Origin: Molossus alvarezi
Lineage: Eukaryota; Chordata; Mammalia; Chiroptera; Molossidae
Direction of reading: 5' to 3'
NCBI GenBank assembly: GCA_037176705.1
Contig: CM073898.1
Span: 39,745,488 to 39,809,487, forward strand
DNA length: 64,000 nucleotides
Under the pieces are notes generated by a model. The model was not told the origin of the DNA. It saw only the letters and a program-made list of their open reading frames with translations, and ran no database searches. Made by a program: the position numbers and the translations under genes. Below, piece after piece: positions 52,740 to 64,000 of this stretch (within the stretch, counting starts at the first letter, position 1; every line of letters begins with the position of its first letter).

Positions 52740-54420
52740 TATTCTCTAGTTACAAATGATATTGAACATCTTTTATGTGTTTATTTGCCACCTGTGTATC
52801 TTGTTTGGTCAGATGTCTGTTCAGATCATCAATCCATTTTGAAATTGGGTAATTCTGAATTTTTAAGAGTTCTTGTATATTTCGGTTACAAGTCCTTTAT
52901 CAACTTACATGTTTTGCAAATATTCTCTCCCACTCTGTGGCTTGTCTTTTCATTCTCTTTATAGTGTCTTTTGCAAAGCAGAATGTTTTAGTTTTAATGG
53001 ATTCTAACTTATCAGTATTTTTCTTTCATGGATTGTTCTTGCTAGTGTATCTAAAAAATTCATGGTCAAATTCAATATTACCTAGACTTTCTCAGAATTT
53101 TTTACTCTCATGTCTGACATTTAGGTCTGTGAAACATTTTAAGTTAATTTTTGTGAAAGATGTAAAGTCAGTGTCTATGTTAATTTTTTTCTTTTGCATA
53201 TGGGCAACACCATTTGTCGGACACACCATTCTTCTCTATTTACTTTTGCTTCTTTGTCAAAGATAGTTGGCTGTATTTATGTGGGTCTATTTCTGAGCTC
53301 TCTATTCTGTTTTACTGATGTATGTGTCTGTTCTTTTGCTAATTCTGCACTGTCTTGATTGCTGTTGATTTATAATTACAGAATTTGGGTTTTATGAGTC
53401 CTTAAAATTTGTTCTTCAGTATTGTGTTGGCTATTCTGGGTCTTTATCTTTTTACATAAACTGTAGAATCAGTTTGTTCATATTCACAAAATAGTTTTCT
53501 GGGACTTTGATTGGGATTCCATTAAATTTATAGATCAGGTTGGGGAGAATTGATGTCTTAAACAGGTGGTCTTTCTCCATTGCTATTGGGAGTGGGGTTC
53601 TTGAGGTACTGCTGGAAGAAGCATTTCTGGAGGCTCCCTCAGGAGGATGATACATGGTAGAAAGCTTTATTTTCATGAAATTGCATTCCTGGGTTTCCAA
53701 AGTCCCATTTCCTTTAGTCCAGTTATAAAGTGTAGCTGGGGTTTCAGTAGAGCTAAAAGCAAAGCCCGTGTCCAGAGTTTGCTTTTCATGTTGGAGACAG
53801 GTCCAGCTCAGCATCAGGCTAGCTGTGGTCCATTAGTCCCGTGTGTCCTATGAACCTGTGCACAAATGCAGGAGAGCGCTTCCCGAGCAATAAGAGTCCC
53901 AAGATCATAAGACGAACCCAGAGAAACCAAGAGAGTGAGCTCCTTTGTTTAGGGGATTAAATATCCCAAATTTTATACTCTTGCAGTGGCCACACCCATT
54001 CTGGCCAGTGACCTGTTACCAGGTGTGACTGACAGCAAATACCTTCCTGACATCATGCCCCTTACTGGGCATGCGTCTGTTCTCCTCCCTGTCCAGTCCC
54101 TTCCCCCACAGATGGGTGGTGGTGGCGGCGGCAGGGGGGAGGGGATAGATGGGTGACTCCCTGGGGAGTCTAAAGCTTTAGCTTCCAAATGACATGCCTG
54201 TAATATTTGACCTCCCCTTTGCTCCTTTCCTGTTAATAACTAGGTTAATTACAACTATCTCTAATTTGTTAAGTTTTATCAAGAATAGGTGGATTTAGTT
54301 AAGTGCTTTTTCAATATCGATATCATATGATTTTTCTTCTTTAATATATGTTCTTTTTGAACTTGCTCACTTGTAAAAAAATTTAATCTTACGTTTGAAG
54401 ATTCATCCATCTGGTACAGG
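52740..54420 (-). mobile_element. Old L1 ORF2 segment, minus strand, interrupted
   Basis: 52,740-53,578 and 54,262-54,420 both read as L1 ORF2 on the minus strand. Examples are 'GTTTTGCAAATATTCTCTCCCACTCTGTGGCTTGTCTTTTCATTCTCTT' and 'GTTTTATCAAGAATAGGTGGATTT'. All frames are broken. The segment between them is the LTR-like insert listed separately. Confidence 0.75.
53581..54250 (-). repeat. Candidate solo LTR of an endogenous retrovirus
   Basis: This stretch is unlike the flanking L1. It begins TG at 53,581, and a CA exists near 54,255, though the outer limit is unsure. On the minus strand it carries TATAAAA near 53,974-53,980 and AATAAA near 53,672-53,677, about 300 bases downstream, the order expected of an LTR. 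No viral coding sequence is present. I could not find a clean 4-6 bp TSD. Confidence 0.4.
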
Positions 54421-54454
54421 TGGTTGTGCTTTGTACATTTTCATGGCTGTTTAG

Positions 54455-54990
54455 CAGGGATTGGTAAACTGGCCTGCAGGCTGTGTCTAGCTTGCTGCTT
54501 GTTTTTATGACTTGTAAGCTGAAAATTATTTTTATATTTTTAAAGGATTGAAAAGATCTAAGGAAAATTATTTTGTGACCTGAAAATTATGACATTCAGA
54601 CTTCATTGTACATAAATAGTTTATTTTATTTTTATTTACTGATTTTAGAAAGAGGGGGGAGAGAGAGAGAGAGAGGGAGAGAGAGAGAGAAACTGATTTG
54701 TTGTTCAACTTATTTATACATTCATTGGTTGATTCTTGTTTTTGCCCTGACCAGGGATTGAACCCACAACCTTGGTATATTGGGACAATGCTCTAATCAA
54801 CTGAGCTACCGGCCAGGGACTGTAAATAAAGATAAATTGGAACACAGCCACACGCATTTGTTTGTGTAGGGTCTGTGGCTACTTTTGTGCTTCCATGGCC
54901 GAGTCGAGGAGTTGCAACAGAGACCCTGGGCTCTCAAAGTGGAAAAGGTTTACTGTCTGGCACTTTATAGGAAAAGTTTGCTGACCCCTG
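54455..54990 (+). mobile_element. Non-autonomous hAT-like element, copy 1, with nested SINE
   Basis: The ends are imperfect inverted repeats: CAGGGATTGGTAAACT at left and, read in reverse, CAGGGGTCAGCAAACT at right. The inside has 'AATTGGAACACAGCCACACGCATTTG' and 'GGCACTTTATAGGAAAAGTTTGC'. Possible 8-bp TSDs CTGTTTAG and CTGCATAG match at six bases. I do not name the family. Confidence 0.7.
54620..54820 (-). mobile_element. Diverged Ves-type SINE inside the hAT-like element
   Basis: The minus-strand head is at the right end (CCCTGGCCGGTAGCTCAGTT). The middle contains 'ATTCATTGGTTGATTCTTG', shared with the copies at 8,913 and 55,896. The tail is A-rich without the hairpin. The TSD is imperfect. 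Confidence 0.8.
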
Positions 54991-55895
54991 CTGCATAGTC
55001 ATCCACTGCATGAAGATCCCACCAGGTGTGTGTCCATTCTACTGCTGATGGGCTTAGCATGTTACTGGTTTTTGGCAACTGTAAAAAAAGCTATGAACAT
55101 TTTTGTGTATGTGTATGGGTACACGTTGGCATGTGTACCATTGCTGGGTATACACTTTGGAGTGGCATTCCTGAGTCATGTAGTGTGTCTGTGATCTAGG
55201 GTGGATATTTCTGGTTACATTTTCATCAGCAGATAAAACTCCTGACTGCTCCATATGCTCCATAATAATTGCTATTTGTATGACTTACAACTTCTGTCAG
55301 TTTGGTAGGTGTAACCTTGTGCTTAATGTAGGTGTTAATTTGTTCATTCTTGACCGCCAGTGAGGCTTATTATATTTTTAACATTTTTCTGCTTTAATTA
55401 TTTTCTTCCAAAACAGCAATTATGTCTGTTCTCTTTTCTCCCCTGCACCCTTTTGTAGTTACTTAATCCTGTCCACCTGTCCACAGTCGTGGTTTTTAGA
55501 TGTCATTTTATCTGTTCTTCCTCCTAATGTTTTTCATCTCAGTAATATTTTCATTTTTCTCTCCCATTTATTTTTATTTTTTAAAAATCTGGGCTCTATC
55601 GTCTTATTTTCTTGAACGAATTGCCTCAACATCTCCCCTGTTGCATTGCTCTTCATCTTTTGTTCATGGGGTGAAAGGAATGTGAACTGGGACAGTCTGA
55701 AGCTCAGTTATGGTTTTGTTTCAAGAGGCTTCTCACCAAATAGGTTATTTTCTTTGCCCCATAGTTTGTCTTCCCTAGATTTTAGCCTTTAACCGGTGAT
55801 AGGACTCGTAGCAAAGTCACTGACTGTTTTCTTGGCCTGACTGCTCTTGCTCCGGCGGTCTCCCTCCTCCAAGGTGAGGTCAGAGGCTTCTGTGC

Positions 55896-56060
55896 GGCCC
55901 TGGCTGGGTAGCTAGTCGATTGGAGCGTCATCCTGATACACCAAGGTTGTGGGTTTGATCCCCGGTCAGGGCACATACAAGAATCAACCAATGAATGCAT
56001 AAATAGGTGGAACAACAAATCAATGTCTCTCTTTCTGTTTCTACTCTATCTCCCATGACA
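55896..56060 (+). mobile_element. Ves-type SINE, short tail
   Basis: It starts GGCCCTGGCTGGGTAGCTAG, with B-box-like GGTTTGATCCC and the 'CAACCAATGAATGCATAAATAGGTGGAAC' middle. Possible TSDs TTCTGTGC (55,888-55,895) and TTCTGCGC (56,061-56,068). Confidence 0.85.
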
Positions 56061-57825
56061 TTCTGCGCCTTGTTCTGTATCTGTACTGCTCCCAGATATA
56101 TTCCCTATCCCATCCCCCTCACCTGCCCAGGCACACGCCTCTCCCTAAGATTGCTGTGGTCATGGGACAGGCCTTCCTAGTCTGACTTGAGTTTTATGGA
56201 AACCTTTTTCCACCAGTGAGGAGGTATGAGTAGTAAATTACCCTTCGTTGCTTAGGTGTGCTTCATTGTTTGCATTTTGGAAATGTCACTGTGTCCTTGT
56301 TCCAAAGAATTTTCTACTATGTTTAATTGTCGGGTTGTTTTTAAAGAAGAATTTCTTTGCTTGGCCATTTTTAACTGGCAGTCATAACCTGTCTTTTGGA
56401 GCTGTCAAATACATGAATGTTTGGTGTTAGAAAGAACAAATAAGTGGATAATTATTTCACTTTTTTGTGCACATGTGTTCATGTATGGGGAACCAGCATT
56501 TGTAAGGTGTAATTTTGTAATTTCTTCTCAAGGACATACACATCTAGAATGGAAGGAAACACTTTTTTTCTGTATGGAATAAATGCTAAATACTCAAAAT
56601 GATGATGTTCTTCTAAAAGCTTAATGTAGTATATCTTAATTATCCAAGGATTAAAGTGCACGGTGTACTGTTATTATATTAATTGTACAAGAAAATCACA
56701 GCAGATATCCGAGTATACATCTGAACGTGATTTGCCAGCCTTTTTGTTAGTTGTAATTCTCTCTCTCCTAATTAGGTTTGCCCGATTATTGGTTTCTTAA
56801 AATATGTGCATATTTTAAGGATCATCAAGAAGTCAGTTTATGAAAAAGCATCATTAAATTTGTTTTACAGACTCTGAGTTGTTCCTGCGGAGGTTTGGGG
56901 ACATATGGCTTCTTGTCTGATACAACATCTTGTGTGAAAAAATCTTGCTCAGAACCCAAAACAAAAGCAACAAAAAATAAGAATAAACTTCAACAACGTA
57001 AAATTTTCCTCAGTCAAAATGCTCTCAAGTAACTTCAGCAAATACATGGTACACGTGACTGTGGCTACCGTGCTAAGTGTCGGAGAGTTGAAAACAAACT
57101 TGAAAATGGGAACTACATTCTCAATACAGTCACCTAAACTATTTTAACACAAAACTATACTTGTTAAAGAGGCAGCTAAGCAATTCCCTATTTTGATAAA
57201 TTAAAAATAACTGTATTACTACAATAGCAATAGGTATACATTGTAGAAAATGAGAAAATAATAAGAAAATGGAAACACCATCTTTCTACCACCAGAGATA
57301 CCATTAACGCTGTACATTTTTCATATCCATTTCTGTATATATATATATATCTGTTTTTTAACCAAAAAACCCCATACTCTACATGCTATAACCTCCCCAC
57401 CCCTAGTTAATTATCACCAGCTTTTCATGTCAATAAACTTATGTCTTATATATTAACCTGGTTCATAGTCAACATTTAACAGTTGTCTTCAAAATACCAT
57501 TCCGATCTTTAGTCCAGTCAGGACTCTGCCCAATCCACTCTTTGCCTGTAGTTATGATGTCCCTTAAGTTTCTAGCATAGTCCTCACTTTTTTTCTCTTT
57601 ATGATACTGACTTGTTGAAGAGGCTGGGCAAGAAGAAATGGGCGAATATCTTCTGGTCATAGATATTTGAATATTAAAGTTTTTGGAGATAGTGTTTAAC
57701 TTCTTAGATCATTAAAAATTCACTTCTGATAATGTTTAGGGAGGACCAGAAGCAAGGGTGGAGGTAAGGTAGACCTAATATATTACTGAACGGAGAATAT
57801 CCTTTTATCTGCAAGGGTATGCTAT

Positions 57826-57886
57826 TTATTCATTCATTCATTCATTCATTCATTCATTCATTCATTCATTCATTCATTTATTCATT
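57826..57886. repeat. (ATTC)n microsatellite
   Basis: About fifteen ATTC units with one or two changes, joined directly to a SINE head. Confidence 0.95.
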
Positions 57887-57888
57887 GT

Positions 57889-57969
57889 TACGTGCCCCTA
57901 CTGGGAACCGAACCCAGGACTCTCTGGTCCGCAGGCTGATGCTCAACCACTGTGCCAAACTGGTCAGGA
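57889..57969 (-). mobile_element. Ves SINE head fragment
   Basis: Only the tRNA-like head remains (minus strand, right end GTCCTGACCAGTTTGGCACA, with GGTTCGGTTCCC). The body and tail are absent, and the ATTC microsatellite takes their place. Confidence 0.85.
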
Positions 57970-58429
57970 CTAGTTATTTATTATTTACATGTTTAAGTCT
58001 AGGACATGTCTCCCAAACTGGGAAGCTCTGAATTCACTAAGCCTTTCCTCCATTGCTTACTACATTAACTACTCTAGTCATGGACATCAGTATACTAAAG
58101 AGGTTGCTAGTAATGCAGGGATGTCTTTGGTGAATTTTATCTGAGCTGTTATTTGCCTTCATATTGACTTTGTGTGTACCTTGTCAGATGTTATGGGAGC
58201 TAAAGATGAAGAACACAGTCTCTTCCCTCAGAGGTCTCTATAGAATACTTGCGGAGAAAAGATCCATCAGTAATATGAAAACATAAATCAGTACAATGTT
58301 AGAGGACACCCCTGGGATAGTAAACAAGATGACATTAAAGAATACCCCATGGTCTTGCATTTTAAAATCATGTGTATTGAGGTATCATTTATATACAATA
58401 AAACGTATCCATTTTACACATCTAGCCTC

Positions 58430-58630
58430 TTTTTTTTTTTTCCTTATTGAAATGAGAGAGAGAGAGGAAGAGAGAAACATCGATGAGAGAGAACATTGAT
58501 TGGCTGCCTTCTGCATGCCCCCCGAGTGGGGATCAAGCCCACAACCTGGGCATGTGTCTTGACCAGGAATTGAACTGGTGACCTCTTGATGCACGGGTTG
58601 ACACTCAACCACTGAGCCACACCGGCCAGG
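58430..58630 (-). mobile_element. Ves SINE with 11-bp TSD
   Basis: The minus-strand head is at the right end (GCCTGGCCGGTGTGGCTCAG). The tail is a plain A-run. TSDs CATCTAGCCTC (58,419-58,429) and CATTTAGCCTC (58,631-58,641). The flank on its left (58,370-58,418) looks like an old L1 3' UTR piece. Confidence 0.92.
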
Positions 58631-59090
58631 CATTTAGCCTCATTTTTTGACCACCTCCTGTTTTGTTCTGCTCCAATTACAAACTGTTTATAAAGTCTTT
58701 CCCAAGTTCCACTTTCTTGCTTTTCTAACTATTCAGTATTAGGGGGAGCGGGGAGAGGGCTTTGCTGCTTTCCTCTATCTGGAATGCCCTTTACCCCACC
58801 TTTTTTTTTAAGCATGATTTGCTCCCCAACCTTTAGCTTTACACCTGGCTACTAACTACTGCTCCCTCGTGGTCTCGGAGATCCTTGTGTATAACACTGT
58901 TTACCAAAGGAAGTGTCTACATAATATCTTCCACTCCATTCAAACAGTGTCTTATCTTTACGTTTGCCCCTATTAGCAACACCTTTCCTTTTCCTTTGTC
59001 CTAGTTCATCCATTTTGTAGATATATTTTAAATATTCATAATATATCAGGTTTAATGCTAGATCCTGGGCTAGATAAAAATTAGAATAAG

Positions 59091-59326
59091 CCCTGGCTAG
59101 AGAGGTCCAGTGGATAGAGCATCAGCCCACACACCAAAGGGTTGCAGGTTCAATTCCTGGTCAAGGGCACATATCTGGGTTGTGGGTTTGATCCCCAGTT
59201 AGGGTATGAGAGGCAACCAATCTCTCTCTCTCTCTCTCTCTACTCCCCTTCACTCCCTCCCTCCCTTCCACTCTCTCTAAAAATCAATGGTAAAAATATC
59301 CTTGGGTGAGGATTAACAACAACAGA
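59091..59326 (+). mobile_element. Ves SINE with perfect 15-bp TSD
   Basis: It starts CCCTGGCTAGAGAGGTCCAG, with GGTTCAATTCC, a CT-rich body, the terminal hairpin at 59,298-59,313, and an AAC-rich tail. AAAAATTAGAATAAG flanks it at 59,076-59,090 and 59,327-59,341. Confidence 0.95.
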
Positions 59327-59570
59327 AAAAATTAGAATAAGACTTTGGTCCTTTCTTCATGGGGTGATACAGTTGGGGTAACACTCGGAAACAATATGCA
59401 GTGTGATAAATGTCCCAGAGACAGGTGCGGTCATCTATGGGAACAAGGAGTCTGGAGCCATAAACCATGTGAGCGAGAGGGAGTGCTTCGTGGAGGTTAA
59501 TTATAAAGATTTCAAGTTTCTAGAATTTGCTAGATAGAAAAGAGGAAGACCGTAAGAGCATATGAAGAGT

Positions 59571-59785
59571 TGCCCTGACTGGCTGGCTTGGTTGGTTGGA
59601 GTGTCATCGGGTACACCAAAAGGTTGTGGGTTCCATCCCTAGTCAGGGTGTGTATGGGAAGCAAATAATCAATGTTCCTCTCTCACATCAATGTTTTTTT
59701 TTTTTTCTCTCTCTCTCTCCCTTCCTCTCTCTCTAAAAATAAATAGAAAACATATCCTTGAGTGAGGATTAAAAACAAAACAAAC
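59571..59785 (+). mobile_element. Ves SINE
   Basis: It starts TGCCCTGACTGGCTGGCTTG, has GGGTTCCATCCC, a T-run followed by a CT body, the hairpin at 59,754-59,769 with loop GAGT, and an A-rich tail. I found no convincing TSD. It lies 230 bases from the preceding SINE in the same orientation. Confidence 0.9.
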
Positions 59786-62471
59786 CATTGGAAGACCATT
59801 ATAAAAGCATGGTGTTCTGAAGTCAAGACATATTGAGGAAATTCTGAGATGTCAGTGTTCTTAGAAGATCCTTTCTTGCCTATGAATCTATTTGTCAGTA
59901 TAAACACAAGTAGTCCCTTCTATAATCCCTTTTTATTCCACTTATATTTAATCTTAAACTCAATTTACCACCATTATTTCCTTAAAAGGCTGGTAAATCA
60001 GGTACTCTGATCATGCTGAATAAATATTTTAGGGATTAAAAATAAATAAAGCCAAGCTTATATAATATGAAGAAAAATACTAAACTATTGACATATCAGA
60101 GCATAAGATATTACTTATAGCCAATCAGTAAGCTGCCAGCAAGCTTTTGAAAACAGCTTGCCTTGATAATAATGATTCTGAAGAAAGACAAATTAATTTC
60201 AAAGAATAAACTAGGACATTAATCGCACACGAGCGTGCGCGCGCACACCCACACTCGGAGTGGTGCTTTGTTTTCCAGAAACTCATATCGCTTAATATTC
60301 TTTTCATTGCAGACAGTTGGGAAGGCCAGACATTTCTGAGAAGGCAGCTCATATTTCATCATTTTTTCTCAGTAGCTAAGTGGCATCCTGGAAGATCACT
60401 CTTCAGAATGTCAGTGTGCTTAATGACAGGCCAGACCACAAATGGATTGTCTAAAAGCTAAGTAAGACTGACTTTACCTAACAAAATAGCAATAAAAGTT
60501 GATCTCCATTGATAACCTTTTCTTTTATTTCCTGGCTACCAAAAATAGCATGTAATAACTTTTTCCATGAAGCTAGAAAGAAAGAAATATGCAGGTGGCC
60601 AAGGAGGTAGGTTCTCTTGAGTGGCTCTTTATATAATGTCTCCATTCCCACCACGGCCTTCACCACCCCCATCATCTCTGACACGGGGCCTGCTGATTGG
60701 ACTACATCTTCCTCTCCTTTCAAAACAAATTTCCATTTTGTGAAAACATCTACATTTAATGTCCTAATTCTGCTGATGTTTTCTGTGGTTCTTTCCTTTT
60801 CTGACTCCATTTCCTGGTACACCAGTAACAATCACTAGCTTATGAATAAGAGATGAGCCTCACTATTTCATAGAGACATCTTAGGTGGGTTTGGGCCCAT
60901 AGAAGGCCACTCAAGGATAGAATCAGCCTGTGTGCAAGGTTTCTCTTGGCATTTTAAGCTATCAGCTGCCAACGCATTTATGTCCCACCCAGAAGTTGGG
61001 CATCATACATACACTGTGTAGTCGATGTACACTTGAGCAACTTTCATTTAAGCTGCTTGACAGACTAACCGATGCTTCCCATTTTGCCGTGAAACCCCCC
61101 CATAGTGCCCGTAGCCCTTGCAGCTGGAAGGCTCCTCTTGGGCGAGCTTGTGCATGCCTCTCACTGGTTGAATTGTTGGCTTACCAGGAGTTATCTGTGT
61201 GTAGTCCCAAACCTGTTTGTTAGTTGCACTTGTATTGTCATCTTGAAACTTAATGAAATAGTGCATAGATGGATGAACAATGACTGTAAAATGAGTTATT
61301 TTTCAATGAAAAAATAAAAAAAAATGCTATGGAAAGATTCAGTATAGGTAAGTGGTTTGATGAAAATTGCTGTCAAATTAGATGGGCAAGAAAATGGTAA
61401 AATATTTGAAAACAGAATCACAAAAATTTAGAAAAATTTTGCTAGATGACAGATTTCTCACTCTTAAATGTTTTAGGTGTTAATTTCTCATTATACTTGG
61501 AAGAAGAAAACTAGAAAATTTAGGTAATACATTTTGCTTTGGTTTATGTGAGAGTATAGACTCTGAGAAAAGGTCTTTCTCTATATTTATCATTTAAAAA
61601 TGATTCCCAACGTTTGAAATGAGTGGAATAACCCCAGTTATGCTGTCTCCCAGGCAAAAAGACTCGGGAAGCATCTGAAATATAGACACTCCCCCCAGCT
61701 TTATGTGCAGTCACGCAAAGTGATGTTTCCTGTTGGAACCACTGGGCTGGAACACTTGTCTTTTATAGAAGAATGAATTTCTGGACCTAGTTGGGAAAGG
61801 AGAGTGCAGACCTTTTAGCTATGAGGGAGCCCATCAAGGATGATTGAACCATGGAGAGTTAATGTCTTTGTAAATCTGTTTTCCTGGCACATAATATTCA
61901 GGGGCATATCAGATACATTTTCCCACCTGTTGATAATAGATGTATCCTAAGTCCCCAGTATGAGATGTGACTGGGAAGTAAACAGACAGATTTAACCAAC
62001 ATACTAGAATGGATACATCCAAATAAGCTGCCTTTTTCAAAATACTGACAATAGGGGGTTTAACAATTATTCCAAAGATGCTGTTTCTACTCAAAAATCA
62101 TTTTTGGAACTCATTTGAAATTGCTTTTGAAGGCAATTTACAAACTTCATGCTAACTCCAGTAAATTGTTTCAGAGTCATACCTGATTTTAAATAAATGG
62201 TAGTTTTATCCATCTTGAGTTGCCATCCTGGGTCCAAATAGCTACCTACCTACTTGTAAGTGTCAAGGTTTTTCATTGCTAAGATATTAAAAAGCTTGCA
62301 TTTCAGGCCTTATAGACAGCCCCAAAGGGGAGTTCAAAAAAGATTTGATCAATGGTGGCATTACTAAAATAGATATAAACCATGTAATGAGGTAAATGCT
62401 TTGAAGAGGACAGTGTTAATTTGAATGTATAAATCATTTGTTTAAAAAGTCAAATTATCATAGTGCTCTAG

Positions 62472-62697
62472 AGCATGAATCAACTAACTTTTTTCATATC
62501 TAGTCCACAGTGGACTAGATAGTAAGCATTTTAGTCTTCGCAGGCCATAGATCTCTGTCATAACTATTGAACTATGCACAAAAGCAGTCCTAGACTTTAT
62601 GAGAATAAATGGGCATGTCTCTGTTCCAATACAACTTTATTTACAAATACGGGCAGCAGGTTGAATTTGGCTCATGGGCCATAATTTGTCAACCATT
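62472..62697 (-). mobile_element. Non-autonomous hAT-like element, copy 2
   Basis: Same family as 54,455-54,990 but inverted: 'CTGTTCCAATACAACTTTATTTACAAATACGGGCAGCAGG' is the reverse of the internal motif of copy 1. TSDs TGCTCTAG (62,464-62,471) and TGCTCTAT (62,698-62,705) match at seven of eight bases; 8-bp TSDs are a hAT hallmark. Confidence 0.75.
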
Positions 62698-63164
62698 GCT
62701 CTATGGAGTCCTGAAAAACAAATGACCCTCAATAGTTCTGTCTTGATGTAATCCACTGAAAAGATAGATTGAAATCATTGTTTTCATCTTTGATGCAATA
62801 ATCACCATTTTAAAGGACAGTTACTTATATCAAAGAATAAAAAAAATTCTGACCATGCTAATATATAATTGCAATCTGATATTCTTAGGCAGTAGCCTAA
62901 GGAAGAAGGCTAAAGGGGACTTGACTTCTGTATATCCTCAGCTATAAGTGCTTCCCACTGTATTTCTGACCACCACTGTTGCTGCCCCAAAGTCTGGCCA
63001 TACAGTGTCTGGAATGGCTATGTGAGGAATTTAAGGAAAATGTGATGAGATGGGACTCTCCTTCCTTGCCTCCTTTTCTCTCTGCCTCCCACCCTCCCTT
63101 GCTCTCTTCCTCTCTTCCCTTCCATTTCCCCCTAATATCTTTCTTCTCTCTTCCTTTCATATCT

Positions 63165-64000
63165 TTAAGATATAATCCATATATCATAAAATTCACCCAT
63201 TTAAAGTATACAGCTCAGTGGTTTTTAGTATATTCATAGTTGTACAACCATCAGTACAAACAATTTTAGAGCATTATCATCACCCCTGAAAGAATTTACA
63301 TTTAACCATTAATAGTTAATCCTCATCCTAGTGGGTATGAAGTAATGTTTCACTGTGGTTTTGATTCTTTTTCCTTGATGTCTAATGATATTGAATATTT
63401 TTATTTTTTCTTTATTGATTTTTAGAGGGAGAGGGAGAGGGAGAGAGAGCTAGAAACATCGATGAGAGAGAACATCGATTGGCTGCCTCCTGGGCCCACA
63501 ACATGTGCCCTGACCAGGAATCGAACTGGCGACCTCTTGATGCATGGGTCAATGCTCAACCACTGAGCCACACCGGCTGGGTGATGTTGAACATTTTTAA
63601 ATGTGCTTATTGATTATTTGAATATCCTCTTTGCAGATATGTTTGTTCAAAGATTTTTCCCATTTTAAAATTTGGTTTGTCTTCATTGAGTTGTAAATGA
63701 TCTGTATATGTTCTGCATTTTTTCCCAATTCTGTAGGCTGTTTCTACTTTCTTGATATTGTCCTTTGAAGCATGAAAGTTGTTCATTTCAATGAAGTCCA
63801 ATTTATATTTTCTTTTGTTGCTTATACTTTAATGTAATATCTAAGAAGCCATTGCTTAACCCAAGGTCATGAAGGTTTACGTTTGTGTCCCTCCCACCAT
63901 GAGTTTTATAGTTTTAGCTTTTAAATTTAAATCTATGACCCATTTTATGTTTATTGTTTTTTTCTCATAGCCCATCATTTTGTATTTATTTTTGTATATG
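63165..64000 (-). mobile_element. Old L1 3' part, minus strand, running off the right edge
   Basis: 'AAATTCACCCATTTAAAGTATACAGCTCAGTGGTTTTTAGTATATTCATAGTTGTACAACCATCA' is a typical old L1 3' UTR. After the SINE, 63,599-64,000 continues into ORF2 on the minus strand. All frames are broken. Confidence 0.8.
63403..63581 (-). mobile_element. Ves SINE inside the old L1, 17-bp TSD
   Basis: The minus-strand head is at the right end (ACCCAGCCGGTGTGGCTCAG). The tail is A-rich without the hairpin. TSDs TGATATTGAATATTTTT (63,386-63,402) and TGATGTTGAACATTTTT (63,582-63,598) differ at two of 17 bases. Confidence 0.93.

Noticed and set aside
57826..57886. Regular short-period repeat that could suggest a CRISPR array
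   Set aside because: It is a simple four-base microsatellite without spacers, in vertebrate DNA.

Overview
The window reads as nuclear DNA of a bat, most likely a yangochiropteran. It holds about nineteen tRNA-derived SINEs of the bat Ves type, many with clear target-site duplications (TSDs). Alongside them are L1 and HAL1 retroelements, L2 and MIR remnants, and old hAT and Tigger DNA transposons. Nothing looks prokaryotic or organellar. Repeat names come from recognition by eye, so family assignments are softer than the positions and TSDs given.

Only one protein-coding gene is supported: the 5' part of CCDC85A on the plus strand. Positions 1-23,560 are intergenic and repeat-rich. They hold the 5' half of a minus-strand L1, a truncated L1 3' end, an RPS4 processed pseudogene split by two SINEs, a Tigger-type element carrying a SINE, and several ancient repeats. 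A CpG island at about 23,560-24,870 holds the presumed promoter, two short upstream ORFs and coding exon 1 (24,520-24,774, 85 codons). Intron 1 (24,775-34,277) contains a HAL1 element, MIRs, a TTTC microsatellite and a long L2 fragment, but no Ves SINE. Exon 2 (34,278-35,235) encodes the rest of the coiled-coil region, fourteen SPEH-type repeats and a ten-glycine run. From 35,236 to the end is the start of a long intron 2: first a block of about 3.6 kb in which I recognise no repeat, then increasingly repeat-rich DNA. The remaining CCDC85A exons lie beyond the window.

I found no undescribed multi-gene system. The observations most worth checking are: a terminal hairpin shared by nine SINE copies, with wobble-preserving changes; an 18-kb interval around the CCDC85A promoter and exon 2 with no Ves SINE; two upstream ORFs ahead of the CCDC85A start; and the histidine-rich SPEH repeat array with its pure glycine run.
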